64,000 nt of DNA from Argentina anserina (taxonomy: Eukaryota; Streptophyta; Magnoliopsida; Rosales; Rosaceae): assembly GCF_933775445.1 (NCBI RefSeq), contig NC_065878.1, positions 9,187,395 to 9,251,394 of the forward strand, in the 5' to 3' direction. The position numbers and the translations under genes were made by a program. Below the pieces are notes generated by a model. It was given only the letters and a program-made list of their open reading frames with translations, made no database searches and was not told the origin of the DNA. Shown one piece after another: positions 25,275-37,522 of this stretch. Every line of letters begins with the position of its first letter. Within the stretch, counting starts at the first letter, position 1.

Positions 25275-25409
25275 ATGAACATGATCATGATCAGCCTCCA
25301 TGCACTCACAACCTCGTTGATGCCTATGAAGCTGTTTGGAACGCCTTGCGAAACAAGAAATAAAGGTGACTGGGATGAAATGCAGACACTCTCGTGTGTG
25401 CCTGAATGA
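25275..25409 (+). CDS. Candidate 44-aa small peptide, speculative
   Basis: ATG at 25275 opens a 44-codon ORF with a hydrophobic, Met-rich start (MNMIMISLHALTTSLMPMKL) ending CVPE-stop. A good TATA box, CTATATATAG, lies about 65 bp upstream (25210-25219). No homologue recognised. The TATA spacing is the only support; this may equally be chance or a pseudogene end. Confidence 0.2.
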   Translation: MNMIMISLHALTTSLMPMKLFGTPCETRNKGDWDEMQTLSCVPE

Positions 25410-25712
25410 GTGATTGCCTCTATTGTTATTCAAATAGAGTGAATGTTCATAGACTAACATCAATATGCAATCTATAGTACAATGTGCATAGAAAAGCATA
25501 CAGCCCTACTTATCCGCCATATAGTTAGCACTTAGCACAATCAGGATCTTAAACTAGATGATATAAAATTAGATAGAGTACAATCAGAATCATTGTTCCC
25601 ATTCCAAACTCGAATCCATCACCCCCATATTCAGAGTTGCTTGATTGAAGAGTTGTAACAGGTGATGACATGCCAAATATAGTTGGGAAAAGAGAAGAAA
25701 CAAAGTGTAGAG
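25410..25712. other. Intergenic, no gene seen
   Basis: Short ORFs only, none with a recognisable motif. Confidence 0.4.
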
Positions 25713-26087
25713 CTAGTAAAAGAAAAACAGAAGGAGGATTACAAAAGCCAGGTTGGCCCGGCCATCTGTTTCTGCTCCTACTTGTAACAAAGACACTGAG
25801 ATTTCCAAAAGAGATAGTATCGTAGGTCTGCGTACGATCAACCCAAAACTCCTACTACTAAAGATGGTACTAGCGGCGACGGCCCTCGGCTCGCCATTGA
25901 TGAAAAGATCATCATACTGCGAAAATAGCGGAGACTGGGATTTTCGCGAATCAATAAGGCACCGAACACAGTGAGATGGAACTAAAGGAAGACCGACGGT
26001 GTCGAACAAAGAGAGAGGCACCAAGGGAATAGTCTTTACTCTGTTGCCCTCTGCTTTGTAGTGGGTGCAAAGAGCACAAACTGGCAT
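25713..26087 (-). CDS. Hypothetical protein, 124 aa
   Basis: Single-exon minus ORF starting MPVCALCTHYKAEG and ending in a hydrophobic Phe/Tyr-rich tail. Its length and normal base composition make it one of the better unassigned ORFs here. A CTTATATC element about 30 bp upstream could act as a TATA box. There are two Cys near the N-terminus (CALC) but no complete zinc motif. I recognise no family; it may be non-coding. Confidence 0.3.
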   Translation of the reverse strand: MPVCALCTHYKAEGNRVKTIPLVPLSLFDTVGLPLVPSHCVRCLIDSRKSQSPLFSQYDDLFINGEPRAVAASTIFSSRSFGLIVRRPTILSLLEISVSLLQVGAETDGRANLAFVILLLFFFY

Positions 26088-26911
26088 CGCAGATATAAGG
26101 GAGTGAGTGATATAAGAAAGAAGAATGTTTGTTGGATAGCTTACTTCTACATCACACCATTATTTTTCCGTAATTTGTTGTATGTCTGGCAGTATGTTGA
26201 GCTATACACACCAACGTCTCCACATCGAGTAGGTATTTAATCTCGTTATTTAATTATTATTGACAAATCCACTTAATCCCCTTTTTGCAGCTTCATGTAT
26301 TGGGGGGGGGGGGGGCGCCTTCCAAACCAACACAGAATTGGAGAAATGGAAAATCGATAATTCGAGTTTGAACCACTTAAAAAGTCGGAAGATATTACAG
26401 AACAAAAGCTAGAACTATCATAGAAATAGAGAACAATCAAATATTTAAATTTAGGAAATGATATAAGGAGACCTTGGTCGCGAACCACAACAGAACTGCG
26501 CTGCATGATCAAATATATGTTTTCATTTGTTTATGGAAATCGACTTCTTATGTATATGGGGAACCAATTAGTCCATACCCAAAAGAGAGATTCCAGACAA
26601 GTCAGTTTCTGAGCAAATGAAAGAATGAACATGTTAAAGATTCAATACATTAACAAAATATGTAGACAAAATGAGATATGGCTTCTCTTACTTACTCTCA
26701 TATTATCTAACCAGACGACCCAGAAAATTCTGAGATAAATAGATGAAAAGGAGAAATGACAGGTGAATAACTACTGGTATATAATGTAGTTCACCATCTA
26801 TGTCAGTTATGCACTCCCTCCGACAACGTCAAGAATCCAACACTGCAGCTGACAATTAAGATGATAAACATCTATCTACGCTAAGATTGCACTCTCCATT
26901 TACACCTTGAA
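26088..26911 (-). other. Spacer and probable LHP1 3' UTR
   Basis: The half nearest 26911 is the expected 3' UTR of the minus-strand LHP1 gene. A 14-base poly(G) run sits at 26302-26315. No other gene seen. Confidence 0.45.
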
Positions 26912-29900
26912 TTACTCTGCAGGACTGTACCGGAGATGTTGCTCATAGAAATTAATCAGCTAGATAAGAAGAGGGATTCATATTAGTTCAAATAGTGATA
27001 CAAAACCATCAATATGCAGCTACTGAGTTGCTAAAAAGTATCATGTTGCACACTTAAACAGTTGATCACTCACCAGAAGTGGATCATTGACCTTGAGAAA
27101 TTTGTTATCCACTATCACTTCTGTGCCATCAGACCTAAACCACAACCATACATAAAATTGTCATAAAGCAAGTGAATAGGATAGGTAAACTAGTTGTTTA
27201 TCATGAAACCTCCAACAATCAGTTCTATTAAATTCGCAAAGAAAATAAAAAAGCACCAGATGTGTCAAACTTGTATGCTCATGCAGAAGTTATATATTGT
27301 TTTTTATGGGACAAACACCACCCTTGGCCATATCAACATAGACCCATGCAATAAGCAAAATGGGAATAATAGCAGGGTAAATCAGGAAATTTCATCTACT
27401 GAATTTTCTAAATTTCAATCCTAAACAAAGAGATAAAGAATGAAGAAAACTCCGCACATTGTAGCATCCAGAAAGCTACCACATTGGTTCCTATAAAAGG
27501 CTCACATATACTTTTTTTTTTATAGGAAAAACCTTCAAGGATAGAACAAAAGCATAACAGTAATGAAACATGATGGTCGACCATCTAGAAGTGAAGAAGT
27601 GAGAAATAGGACTTTTTAATCAACAAAACTGATGTGTCAACGCAAGTGTGTACTACATAGATCAGAAATCTGAAATAGCATGGCCCTCAGGCACACACGA
27701 AACTCATAAATGGAGAAACCTCAAATTGCAATCTGGTAGGGAAGTTTTGGGAGTACTGTTAAAACATGCTATAAGGGACCTCAAACAATCAATAGTCCAA
27801 AAGCAATCACCCCCTTGTAGGATAGCCAGCCAACTACAAAGATAGATCATGATTTACTTGATAGATTCCTAGTCTTTGGCGATTTAAGAAGACCATGAGA
27901 TTTAAAGAAATTGTATCCAGTATAGAGTTATTTTAGCCTACATGTATGATGTATCTGAGAATTTAAAGGGTTGTGAGCTCGTATATTGCCAAAATTGTGC
28001 ATAGCCTGGCTCTATAGAAATGCACTACTACACTTGCCATCGCAATAATAGAAGAAAAGTACATGTCGCTCTACTGTCGCCAAAACTATTATCAAAAGAA
28101 AAATACAGTCATATACTTCAGCCCCAAAGTTGATATAGCAGATTATAATGAAGAGAGCAAGCACAAACGGACAAACCTCTTTTGATAAAATCAGAATGAT
28201 CACACTGATGCCAAAACTATCACAACAAGAAAAGACAACAAATCTGTATTCTTCAGCATTAAAGAAGGGAAAGCAGCCAAAGACGGTTGAGAGCAACACA
28301 AGGGTTTCAGTCTGGTTGACAAAATTAAAAGCCAACACCTGAGGACCAACTAAGAATGTTTTTTAATACTAGAATATAAATAGTGTTTTAGCAACTGAAA
28401 CAAGCAAGCATACCGAAAATCATTGAGCAGATCCACAAATGGAGAAATAAAAACAAGCAAATAGACCGTTCAAACTGGGAGTCGGGGATAGGCCCATACT
28501 TATAAATTGGTTTAAAAGGCTTTCATATTGAGAAAGACATACCCAACGAATTTAGTGTGGCTTCAAACAGGGGAATACCATCTACTGGGTAACCTAGACC
28601 ACTTGTGGCCATCGACATGGATAGCCTGCTGAGATCTCATCATAGAAGAATGAGCATCCAACCCAAAACCAATTGGCAAAGGTGAAAGTCCAAAATATCT
28701 TGTTCTGGTGGATAACGGGCTTTATAATGAATAAGGTTAAACCCAAACTGGCACCACACACTTACCTTAGTGTTGCATCTTATTTAGTAGTTTCATTAGA
28801 GCTCATAAACTGAAGTGATTTTTAGTTTGAAGTTCCAGAAAATGTCCTACTGAAGAGGTCCATAGTTCTCATCCTGAGTCAGTTGTATATATGAGCCTTT
28901 TACCTCCTCAGACTAGTTACAGTAGTTTCCTATAGTAGTCATGTTACTCACGTATAATAAAAGTTATCATCATCTTCTCTCTTCAAAATATTTTACAGTT
29001 GGGAGCAGTAGAAGCTAAAGTACATGTCAGTGTATCAAATGTTAAAATGAAACAAACAAAATCCATCAAAACAAAAATATAGAATTTAAAGTATCAAAGA
29101 CAGAACAATAAATAGCATGATAAAAATATTGTAAGGAAATACTAAAAACCAACAGTCACCTACCCACTTAACCAGTTCTCCTATTTATCCTAATTTTTAT
29201 TCAATTGAAAAAAGAATATGGAAAACCCAATCAACATGCACGGATGTTGATGGGCTAGTGTCTGTGTGCCCACACGCGTGCACATAAATCATGCAATTAC
29301 TAGTTTGACAAAAAAAAAAAGACAATCTACAGATTTAATTAGAGAAGAGCTTTATAGAAAATTTCAAAACTCTGAAGGAGAACAATTTCTTTGACAAGTT
29401 TGACATGTCTTCAATAGAAAGACTATGCTTTGAACAAATATCATAAAGTTAGATCATATCAACCTCTCACTCTACTCTATTATATGGCAGGAGATGCGTT
29501 GGAGTGTACAGCCTTCCCTAACTTATATCTATTTTCAGGTCATAATTTTCACTTGGTAACATGTTTATCTTCAAAAGTGAGTTGGCACCACAGTAATCTC
29601 TAGTTTGCAGAGGACAACACCTAATGAGGTTTACTAATTCTTATTAGGACAAAAAATGAATGTTCACATCAGAATTTTCTCAGCAATATTTTGAAAAGAC
29701 TAACAAAAGGCATCAAAGTGCATTTAATTAGAGAAATTGAACCCACTCTAAACACTGTTACCGGAAACGCTGTATACCCCTGCGAACTGTGTTTCAGATC
29801 TGACGTACCCAATCGGGGTTCGATCGCGACCTGGATCGCTACACACAGCGTTCCCCTTTTGCCAAGCATAATGAATCTGCAGCTGGAATATTCCAGTGCA

Positions 29901-32780
29901 TTTTAGAGAAGAACAGTAGAACAAATCCGGATATTCTTACATATTTAACAATTAATAGGATCCCTGGCGGTTTTACTGGAGGTTTTCATGAAGAGATATA
30001 TTTCCACGAGTTTGCATTCAAGAATTAACATCATTTCTTTAAATTAAACTAATAATAATTATTGATTTATCATAGTTAATTATAAGTTTACCTATTTATT
30101 TATTGTAATTGATGTAGTTTTCATAGTGTTTTTATAAGGGGAACTTACGTAAAATAAGAATTATTTTAATTAAAACTTTAACATATATATCTTAACGTCC
30201 CGCGTACCCTAAGTACTAGCGTACCAGCAACGTCTCCCGTTTCTGGTAACATTGACTCTAAAAGTATCAAATTTTATATTTAAGCTAAACAGCAAAAAAT
30301 CAAAAAAAATTTGCAGACTCAATATTAGTCATAGCTTTATGGAAATTCGATATGTAAGCTGTTTTTGCAAGTATGTCTCATCTGCAGCCCATCTGACCAG
30401 ATGAGATTAACAGATTTGTAGGTAATAACCAGAAAAGCAAAGAACGTTTTAATACCCCATGGCCTCTTTGAAACAAGATGGGTTCATCTGCTATGTGATC
30501 CACGTACTAAACAGTATTCAGACAGTAACCATCAATATATGAAATGGAACTTTAAAGTTTTAGGACAAACCTCATGCCCAAAAAGGTCACAGAAACGTCC
30601 TGGACATTGTTCAATATCGATGTTGAGTACCCCATTGGCTTGAGAATCTTGGTTATGCGCACTGCTTCTTTGGATTCCTCAATCTTGTTCTTGCGACCTG
30701 AATTTTCTCCAGCATAATCAAGTCTTCCTACCTCAGTCTGATCAACTCTACCAGCATATCTAGTGCTAACACGAGTTGGCACATTTTGCATAGCACCCAC
30801 TTCATCTTTGGGTGCCTCCTGTTTAAACCTCTTCACAGAACCAGACTTCCTTTTTTTCGCTCCAGTAGTGCGAATGCTCTGTACTGGATCTTCACTATCA
30901 ACCTTGGAAAGACCATTTGTAGGCCCATTAACTTCCGGAGCTTTGGCTTCTTGGAAATGTACAGAAAGTTTATCCGAACTGATATTGTTTGTAGATACTG
31001 TAGCTTTGAGCTCACTAAGTTTTGGATCATACTCATTTTCCTCTCTCCTTTCATTAATTTGTTGGGGAAAACTTGCAAAAGAATTTCCAGAATCAATGTT
31101 CATTGCTGTTTCAGTATTGTTGGCGCACCCATTAACCTCCCCATCACCAACTGAATGGAGAGACTGTTGAGGGGGAGGGGTACCATCAACCCCTGAGCCG
31201 CTGATACCATTAGATGATAAGGCTTTCTCAGCATTGCTTAATTCCTCATCTGTCACGGTGTCTGTAGAACGCAGCAGCTGCTGCTGCTGCTTCTTCTTAG
31301 GTTGAGTATGAGGAGTCCCGGACTTGCGCTTTCGCTTCCGTTGCTTTCCACTACGCAAGCTTTAAAACAGCAAAAAGAAGCTTATACATACTCATAAACA
31401 CCGATTTGAAAGGATTTGTATATGCTGCTGATAACGTATGTAGCCAAAAAAAGAACCTGATCAAGCTAAACCAGAATACTAAAGAACTTTATTAGTATAC
31501 ATCTTTGTAAACCTTGTTCAGAGAAAATTGTCACTGTTCTTCTTATGCTCATAGGCTAGGGTCATGGAAGGTCAGTTGACCTTTCTGACCTCACTGAAGG
31601 TTAATTCTTTCTTGTAGGGGTGTATCTGCAAGAACTTCATTTCTTTCAATGGTACCTTCTATATGCACAACCACCATATTTTTAGTTCTCATAGTCTTTT
31701 CTGATTACTATGTCCCTCTAACTTGATTGTCCAACTTCCATTTTTTTTCCTCTTATTGGACAAGATAAACTATTCAACTATCACTTACTGTTTACCTTTT
31801 CTTCCCTTATTTGGTTTTCCCTTTCCAAGCATATATGTTCATCTATTCCATACTACAGGTAATGTTACCGAAGATATAATTTGACCCCCAACCCGTTGAT
31901 ACAACTAGCTATGACGGTGCTTGTCCTATAGTATTATGGAAAACCAACAGAGTAACTAGGGCGTAAAACAGAAAGAAAAAAACAAATAAGGGAGCAAAGT
32001 AATTACCTTTCTTCAAATGCATCTATAACATCGGAGACAGACTGGAGATTCTCCAACGGTTCCCATGTATTGGCTGTCTCTGGCCAGCCACGCCTGCATT
32101 AGTAAACAACAATAAAACTGATCAAGAATCATGTACACATAAACCATTCTTAATTTCTCCAATTTAGCTTCGAAATCTTTCATCACATAGAAATAGTGTC
32201 CTTAATAGAAGGTTCTACATCGAACTCACCATTTGATCAGATACTGCAGCTGGCCCTAGTTTCCACAACATCAACACCACCGGCCACGAAAACGAAACAC
32301 ACTTCAGTAATCAGATTATGAACAATTAAACCAACACTACAACTACTACCACTAATTCACATCAATCAAAATGCAAGCAACTGAATACAAAACAAAGAAT
32401 GAACTATGGAGGAAGACAAGTACAACCTTTCGAACCCTTTTCCGGCGAATGGCTTCGATTTCATAGAAGCCTTCATCAAGCTTAGTACTCCTCTCCTTGT
32501 TCTCATCCTCCACCTCCGCCTCCTCACCTTCTTCTCCTTCCTCGCCGTCCTCCCCCTCCCCCTCGCCGTCGCCGTCTTCTCCCTCCGCGCCCTCAGCCTC
32601 CTCCTGGTTCTGCCTCTCCGGCTCGATTTGCGGCTGCGGCTCAGCCTCCTGGTGCTCCGGCGCAGCAAAAGCGGCGTCGTTTGGCTCGGCGGTGTGTCCG
32701 AACAGAAGAACACCGCTGCCGCCGTCGTCAACAGGCATTGCCTCCCAGCTCTTCTTCCTCCCTCCGCCCTTCACTCTCAT
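26912..32780 (-). CDS. LHP1: LHP1/TFL2 chromodomain protein
   Basis: Plant homologue of heterochromatin protein 1. It reads H3K27me3 with Polycomb complexes and represses flowering and homeotic genes in the nucleus (known for the Arabidopsis protein). Exons on the minus strand: 32780-32427, 32255-32230 (26 bp), 32093-32007, 31359-30571, 27134-27074, 26959-26912; total 1365 bp, 454 aa (Arabidopsis 445). An acidic Glu/Gly run covers about residues 55-95. The chromodomain is at 103-155 ([15 protein letters not shown], then [20 protein letters not shown]) with aromatic-cage candidates Y106, W127 and W130. A basic KRKRK nuclear signal follows. The chromo-shadow domain is at about 388-450 ([12 protein letters not shown], then [11 protein letters not shown]). 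Intron 4 is 3.4 kb. All junctions close in frame. Confidence 0.95.
29763..29855. repeat. CpG-rich inverted repeat in LHP1 intron 4
   Basis: Arms GGAAACGCTGT (29763-29773) and the imperfect complement ACACAGCGTTCCC (29843-29855) enclose a CpG-dense core with the palindrome TCAGATCTGA and a pol III B-box-like GGTTCGATCGC. The surroundings are strongly AT-rich. It could be a transposon or SINE fragment, or a local secondary-structure element; no full tRNA fold was found. Confidence 0.5.
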
Positions 32781-32965
32781 TTTTTTTGTTTTTCACCTTC
32801 CGCCGGTGACCGTGCCGAATCTAACCGCCGGATGAGATTAGTGTTTCTCTTTTTCTCTCTCTTTCTCTCACTGTGTTTGAGTGAGAGCCCAGAAGGCACA
32901 GAACCCCCAATTCTACAAAGAAGCTGAGAAAGAGAGACTATTTTGACTTGCGTTTTTTCCCCCAA
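32781..32965 (-). promoter_or_regulatory. LHP1 5' UTR and promoter-proximal region
   Basis: Sequence upstream of the LHP1 ATG is GA/CT-rich on the minus strand (AGAGAAAGAGAGAA tracts at about 32845-32885 in complement), typical of plant leaders. No clear TATA box was seen. Confidence 0.45.
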
Positions 32966-35091
32966 CTCTTTAAAATCTCTCTTTTTATCTCTCCTCTATT
33001 TTCTTTTTCTTTTGCTTTTTTTAATTGCCTTTTGGTGGTTTTCCCTCTAATTAATCTTGCCTATCTCTTTTCTTAATTTAGTTTATCAGACCAGATTAAC
33101 TACATATTCATTCACCTTATTAATGATTTCATCTATAGATGTCCATAACCAATGCTTATCCTATAAAAATAAAAACTAAGAAAAAAAAATTCAAATTTGC
33201 TTCTAAGATTGAAAGTTTATATTCGCTTAGGGAATTTAAGTTTCAATATGTCAAAGTCGGTAGGCTTTTGTCTTGATTTTGGCATGATCTCGTCTTGTAA
33301 AATAAATAAATTCATATAAACATTATGTGCGTTAAACTCAGTTTCACGATAAAATGTTTGAGTCTAATAGTTTCACTTCACATGGGAAGTGCACGCAATC
33401 TTACTACTTTATTTTGCTTAATTATTTTTTTTTCTTGATTATTTATAATATGAGACTTTCTCATCTTGATTTTTTTAGTGTGTTGATAAGTCTTTCCAGT
33501 AAAAAAACTATAAACGGACATATATTACATGCGGTAGACTCAACTTTACAATGAATTTGTATGCCAGGATGTCTCACCTCATATGTTGATTGCAGTTAAC
33601 TTGGTTTTTTCTATCGAGATCACACGGTTTTCTCAAATATTTATTAGCCCAGAGACTAATCTGCGCTAGGAGATTTTGTCTAAACACTTTCTCTCACCCT
33701 GACTGCCAATAATAGATTGAGATTAACTCCGATCAGTATGCATGGTGGGATTTGAAACATGATATTATGTGTCAGGAGATCTTGCCAGATTGTTTCCTTC
33801 TTCCAAATTACCATGAATATATTATAATTTAACTATACTCAGACTTGGTGGGATTCAATTCAGATGGGGTTCCACACATAAGCTCTTATCAACCCGTCAA
33901 CGTGTGTTCTTTAACATCTAATGCTAATCGTAATTCTAGTTTTTTTCCAAAAAAAAAAAAGTACTTCATTTATGTTACATGTAGTTTAATGCTGGTAATA
34001 TATCTTTACCACTATGTATGGTAGAACTGATAATCAAAGGGTTCTTTCCCGGAAGAAATCAATCAGAACATTACTTTTGAACGTCAGTGCCCCATGAAGG
34101 ATCTTCAGAACATAATCGGAGGGTTTTTCCCGGTAAGGTAACTTTGGCATCGTGTCCCTTAAAGTACTTGAAATCCAAATGACAAGGAAGTGAAAGAGAG
34201 TCAGCTTACTTGCACATGCCGTAGAAAAGTAGTATCTCTAGTTCATCTGAATTAGTCATGAACCAATTCCTCCAGCTGTGTAAAGTAGAATCAAATGCCA
34301 GTGGAGCAACATTTGCTCTATACAATACAAATCACCCAATATTTGGCTGATGTTGTCGTGGATGTATGGATGAATTTGTATATGTTGCGTGGGAACAGTG
34401 AGGTCAAATTGTTTTGGTGACCGAGATGTACCTAGATCAATTATGATAAGTTGATAACAATAGTCAATATCAAACATCATCTCAAATTGATCTGAGTTAA
34501 GATTTATTTTGACAATCTCTATTAAGAAAAAAACTTGCAATTACTACTACATGTAACTAAGTTTTATAAATATAAAATATGATCACGTACTGTACTTTTC
34601 TCATTTGTACGTATATTTATAGTATATTTTTTTTTAAGTTAAAAATATTAGCTAAGAAACAAATTTAATCATATTGAAGTCTAAATCCCAACCAGAAAAC
34701 AAGAAGTATAAGGGTTTTAATTTTTTTATTAGTTTCAATTTTAACTATTTAATATATATATTAATAGATGTGTGTTTTGTGAAATAAACAAAAATAAATT
34801 ACAAATTTAAACAACATATTGTCTATTACAATAATTTTATATCAATGTATCACAATCTTTTAATGAAATAATAGTTTATGGAGTGAACAAAGTAGACTAT
34901 GGGGTGACAATAACCATATCCTAAAATAAACTTCAGGTATTTTTTTTTTCAAAAATGAGTTGACATCAAATTAATTCAGAGGTGTATAAAAAACGGTTAG
35001 TAAACCTAAGCTGGAAAGCATGAGTTGTACGTGTAGTGTAAGTCTATAGCTATTATACTATTACACTACAGTAAATAAGACTTTCTCATGA
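32966..35091. other. Intergenic, no gene seen
   Basis: AT-rich spacer upstream of LHP1. Minus ORF 34256-34540 (94 aa) shows no known motif. A CCCGG(A/T)A-containing short repeat occurs near 34048 and 34127. Distal LHP1 regulatory sequence may lie here. Confidence 0.4.
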
Positions 35092-35099
35092 CTTTCACC

Positions 35100-35945
35100 C
35101 TACATAGCACGGAAGTTTGGTTGGACGACCGATTCCCGCTTCGGAAGCGGAAGCGGGAGCGGAAGCGCTCGGAAGCGCGGGGAAGCGCGACGGAAGCGCG
35201 ATTCCGAAAAAGGTGGGTTTGGAAGCGCAGCGGAAGCGTTGGCTTCCAAATTGGAAGCGCGACGGAAGTGTTGGCTTCTAAATTGGAAGCGCGACGGAAG
35301 CGTTGGCTTCCAAATTGGAAGCGCGGCGGAAGCGTTGACTTCCAAATTGGAAGCGTGATTCCTTCTCTACCTCTATTTCATCAATCAATGTCTTGAGACT
35401 CTTCTTGTCATCTCATCTTCTTATTTATTTCTTTAAGCGGTTAAAGATGATCAGCATCAATCAATCTAATATGTGTTAGAAATAAGGGGGAGAGATATCA
35501 GGAAAATCTAGATGAGAGAGATATAGAGAATACAGAGAGTTGTGGAGAGATATGAAAAAAAATCCATATGAAAGAGAGAGACAGAGAGAAAACGAACCTT
35601 TTCTTTTATCAATTTCATCTAGTGATGTCTCTTTGACTTGCACGTGTCCAACATCTTCACACTATGTTGTACATTCTTTTGTTTGAATTTTGAAATAAAG
35701 CTTTAATAATGCTATAATTAAAGATAATCATGGGTTAGAAAATAAGTCATTAATAATTATCCAGTTATTTTAATACTATATAAAATAATTAAAAAATAAA
35801 ATATAAAAAAATTATATAATATATATATATATATTATTATGACGCTTCCAAAACGCACCCGCTTCCTTAATTTTTGGAAAAAAAACGCTTCCGCGTTTCC
35901 AAACGCTTCGCTTCCACGTACCCGCACCCGATTCCATGCAGCCTA
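35100..35945. mobile_element. hAT-type MITE, 846 bp, with GGAAGCG subterminal repeats
   Basis: Perfect 8-bp flanks CTTTCACC (35092-35099 and 35946-35953), the hAT target-site length. Ends CTACATAGCACGGAA and, in complement, CTAGGCTGCATGGAA match at 10 of 15 positions. The left 260 bp is a CpG-rich array of GGAAGCG motifs, including about four 32-bp tandem units (35221-35355, unit containing GTTGGCTTCCAAATT). The right 100 bp carries the same motif inverted (CGCTTCC). The AT-rich middle is non-coding. ORFs across the array (35088-35396 and its complement) are repeat artefacts. Confidence 0.85.
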
Positions 35946-35953
35946 GCTTTCAC

Positions 35954-37406
35954 CTAATAAACATAAGATATACAAAAGAAACATAGAAAATAATAGAGTA
36001 AGTCGGGTTTTAAAGTAGGGGAAGTTTTAGGGATTCTCACGTATGACAATCATGTTTTTCATTTTTCAACTGTGTTTGCTGATGGTCAAAGTGTTGTACG
36101 ATAAATATATGTTGTTTCACCATGATGTTGTTTTTATTTGATTTTTAGTGTAAATTAAGGAGGACAGTGGTGTAGTTTAGTATGCACTTGTAGCAGGACA
36201 AGCTATAAAATTACCCTTGTATATATATACACATGGGAGAGAGGCCTCTTCAATTACAATTGATAAAATCATCTTTGTTCACTTTAAAAAAAAATCATCT
36301 TTGTTTTGGCAACATGACACTGGTGATCAACTTAAGTACACGATTACTCGCAACTAATAATTAGGAGTCATATTATGTATTATTCCATATATCTTGAATT
36401 AATATATGTATTTGAGATTTCCTATACAGTGCATAAAGCTCACCCCTTCAATGACATTGTGCTAATAACACTCTTGAGGGTTAGTACTAAACTTCTGAAA
36501 AACTAGACCTCGGATAAGTTTAAGCTTGTTGTTATTTAACTTATTTTACTTTGTAAGAACACATCTTTGTAATAAAAGTGGGTTGGTAATGACTAATGAG
36601 TCAATTCTGATTCTAAATTCCTCATACAGTGTTTCTTTTAAGAGCTATTCACATCTTTATTCGGAGAAAAAAAACCCATGTTAGGGTGTGGCAATTAAGC
36701 AGTTTTCAATTGTTTTGCATTACAAGATAAAATAGCTTGCTACATTTTGTGATATTTATATCTGGTTAAGGTAAATTCAAAATGTGAACCTGATCATGAA
36801 CTTGAATAGGTATGATTGAGAAATTTTAACATCTTGTCTTGGAGAAAACCTACCCTATAAATTTTAATATTGCTGGTGGTCGAATATTTAGTCACATCGC
36901 TGCTTGTGGAGGTTTTAGGGATCCTAATTATAGTTTGATCTAAAGTTTTCAAGCCAACTTGACATAATTTCGATGCACTGGTTTGAAGTCTTATCTTTTG
37001 TCTCCTGATTATCTTTACTTGAAGCATATCTAAATTAGTAGTTGATTATGACTTTGTTAGCCAATTCAATTATTCATAAGAATAATACCATCATTAATTA
37101 TTAATTGAACACAGTTAATTACTTTCTCAATTTGATCTTAAGAAACCCCCATTCACATCTTATGAGAATACCACCACATTGCAGGGACACCATCGCATTA
37201 CATTCTATGTCGATACCGCTTTCGTTGATGATCCAAATGCTCTAGACGAGCAACTCAACACTTACCCCCTTCTTTTGCTGTTGGTTAAAAGTTAAATAAA
37301 AAAAAACCTCCTCTCACACAAAATATAAAAGAGAAAAATAAAAACAGAAAAGGAAAAGGAAAACAAATCTCAAAAATAGTTAAAACTTAAAAGAAGGGTT
37401 TTGGGA
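35954..37406. other. Intergenic, no gene seen
   Basis: AT-rich spacer containing the small insertion scar at 36265-36305. Minus ORF 36794-37027 (77 aa) has no known motif. The last few hundred bases are the upstream region of the SWIB gene. Confidence 0.4.
36265..36305 (+). mobile_element. Tail-only retroposition scar
   Basis: A perfect 15-bp direct repeat, AAAATCATCTTTGTT (36265-36279 and 36291-36305), flanks 11 nt, CACTTTAAAAA. This fits a 5'-truncated retroposon reduced to its A-tail, bounded by a target-site duplication. Confidence 0.6.
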
Positions 37407-37409
37407 GGA

Positions 37410-37417
37410 CTATAAAA
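37410..37417 (+). promoter_or_regulatory. TATA box of the SWIB gene
   Basis: ACTATAAA in GGAGGACTATAAAACCC, about 110 bp before the ATG. A start of transcription near 37440 would leave an ~80-nt leader with GAGAGAGTGAGAG. Confidence 0.65.
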
Positions 37418-37522
37418 CCCAACATTAGGGCACCAAAACAAACACAGCAGAGACTCGGAGAGAGTGAGAGGGCCGATACTCCTTGTGAGAGCTTTGAGAA
37501 AGAGAGAAACGGAAACCCAGCA

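Noticed and set aside
28012..28342. 108-codon minus ORF and 64-codon plus ORF
   Set aside because: They lie inside LHP1 intron 4 and have no motif; probably chance.
29800..29840. Possible tRNA gene from a GGTTCGATCGC box B-like motif
   Set aside because: No cloverleaf, acceptor stem or anticodon arm could be assembled around it.
30763..31170. Plus ORFs of 135 and 122 codons, and a minus ORF of 87 codons
   Set aside because: Shadows of LHP1 exon 4 in other frames.
32406..32927. Plus ORFs of 173 and 112 codons rich in Ser, Pro, Leu and Phe
   Set aside because: Complement of the acidic low-complexity LHP1 exon 1; the minus frame joins to the chromodomain.
35088..35396. 102-codon Arg-rich plus ORF and its minus partner
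   Set aside because: Produced by the GGAAGCG repeat array of the hAT MITE.
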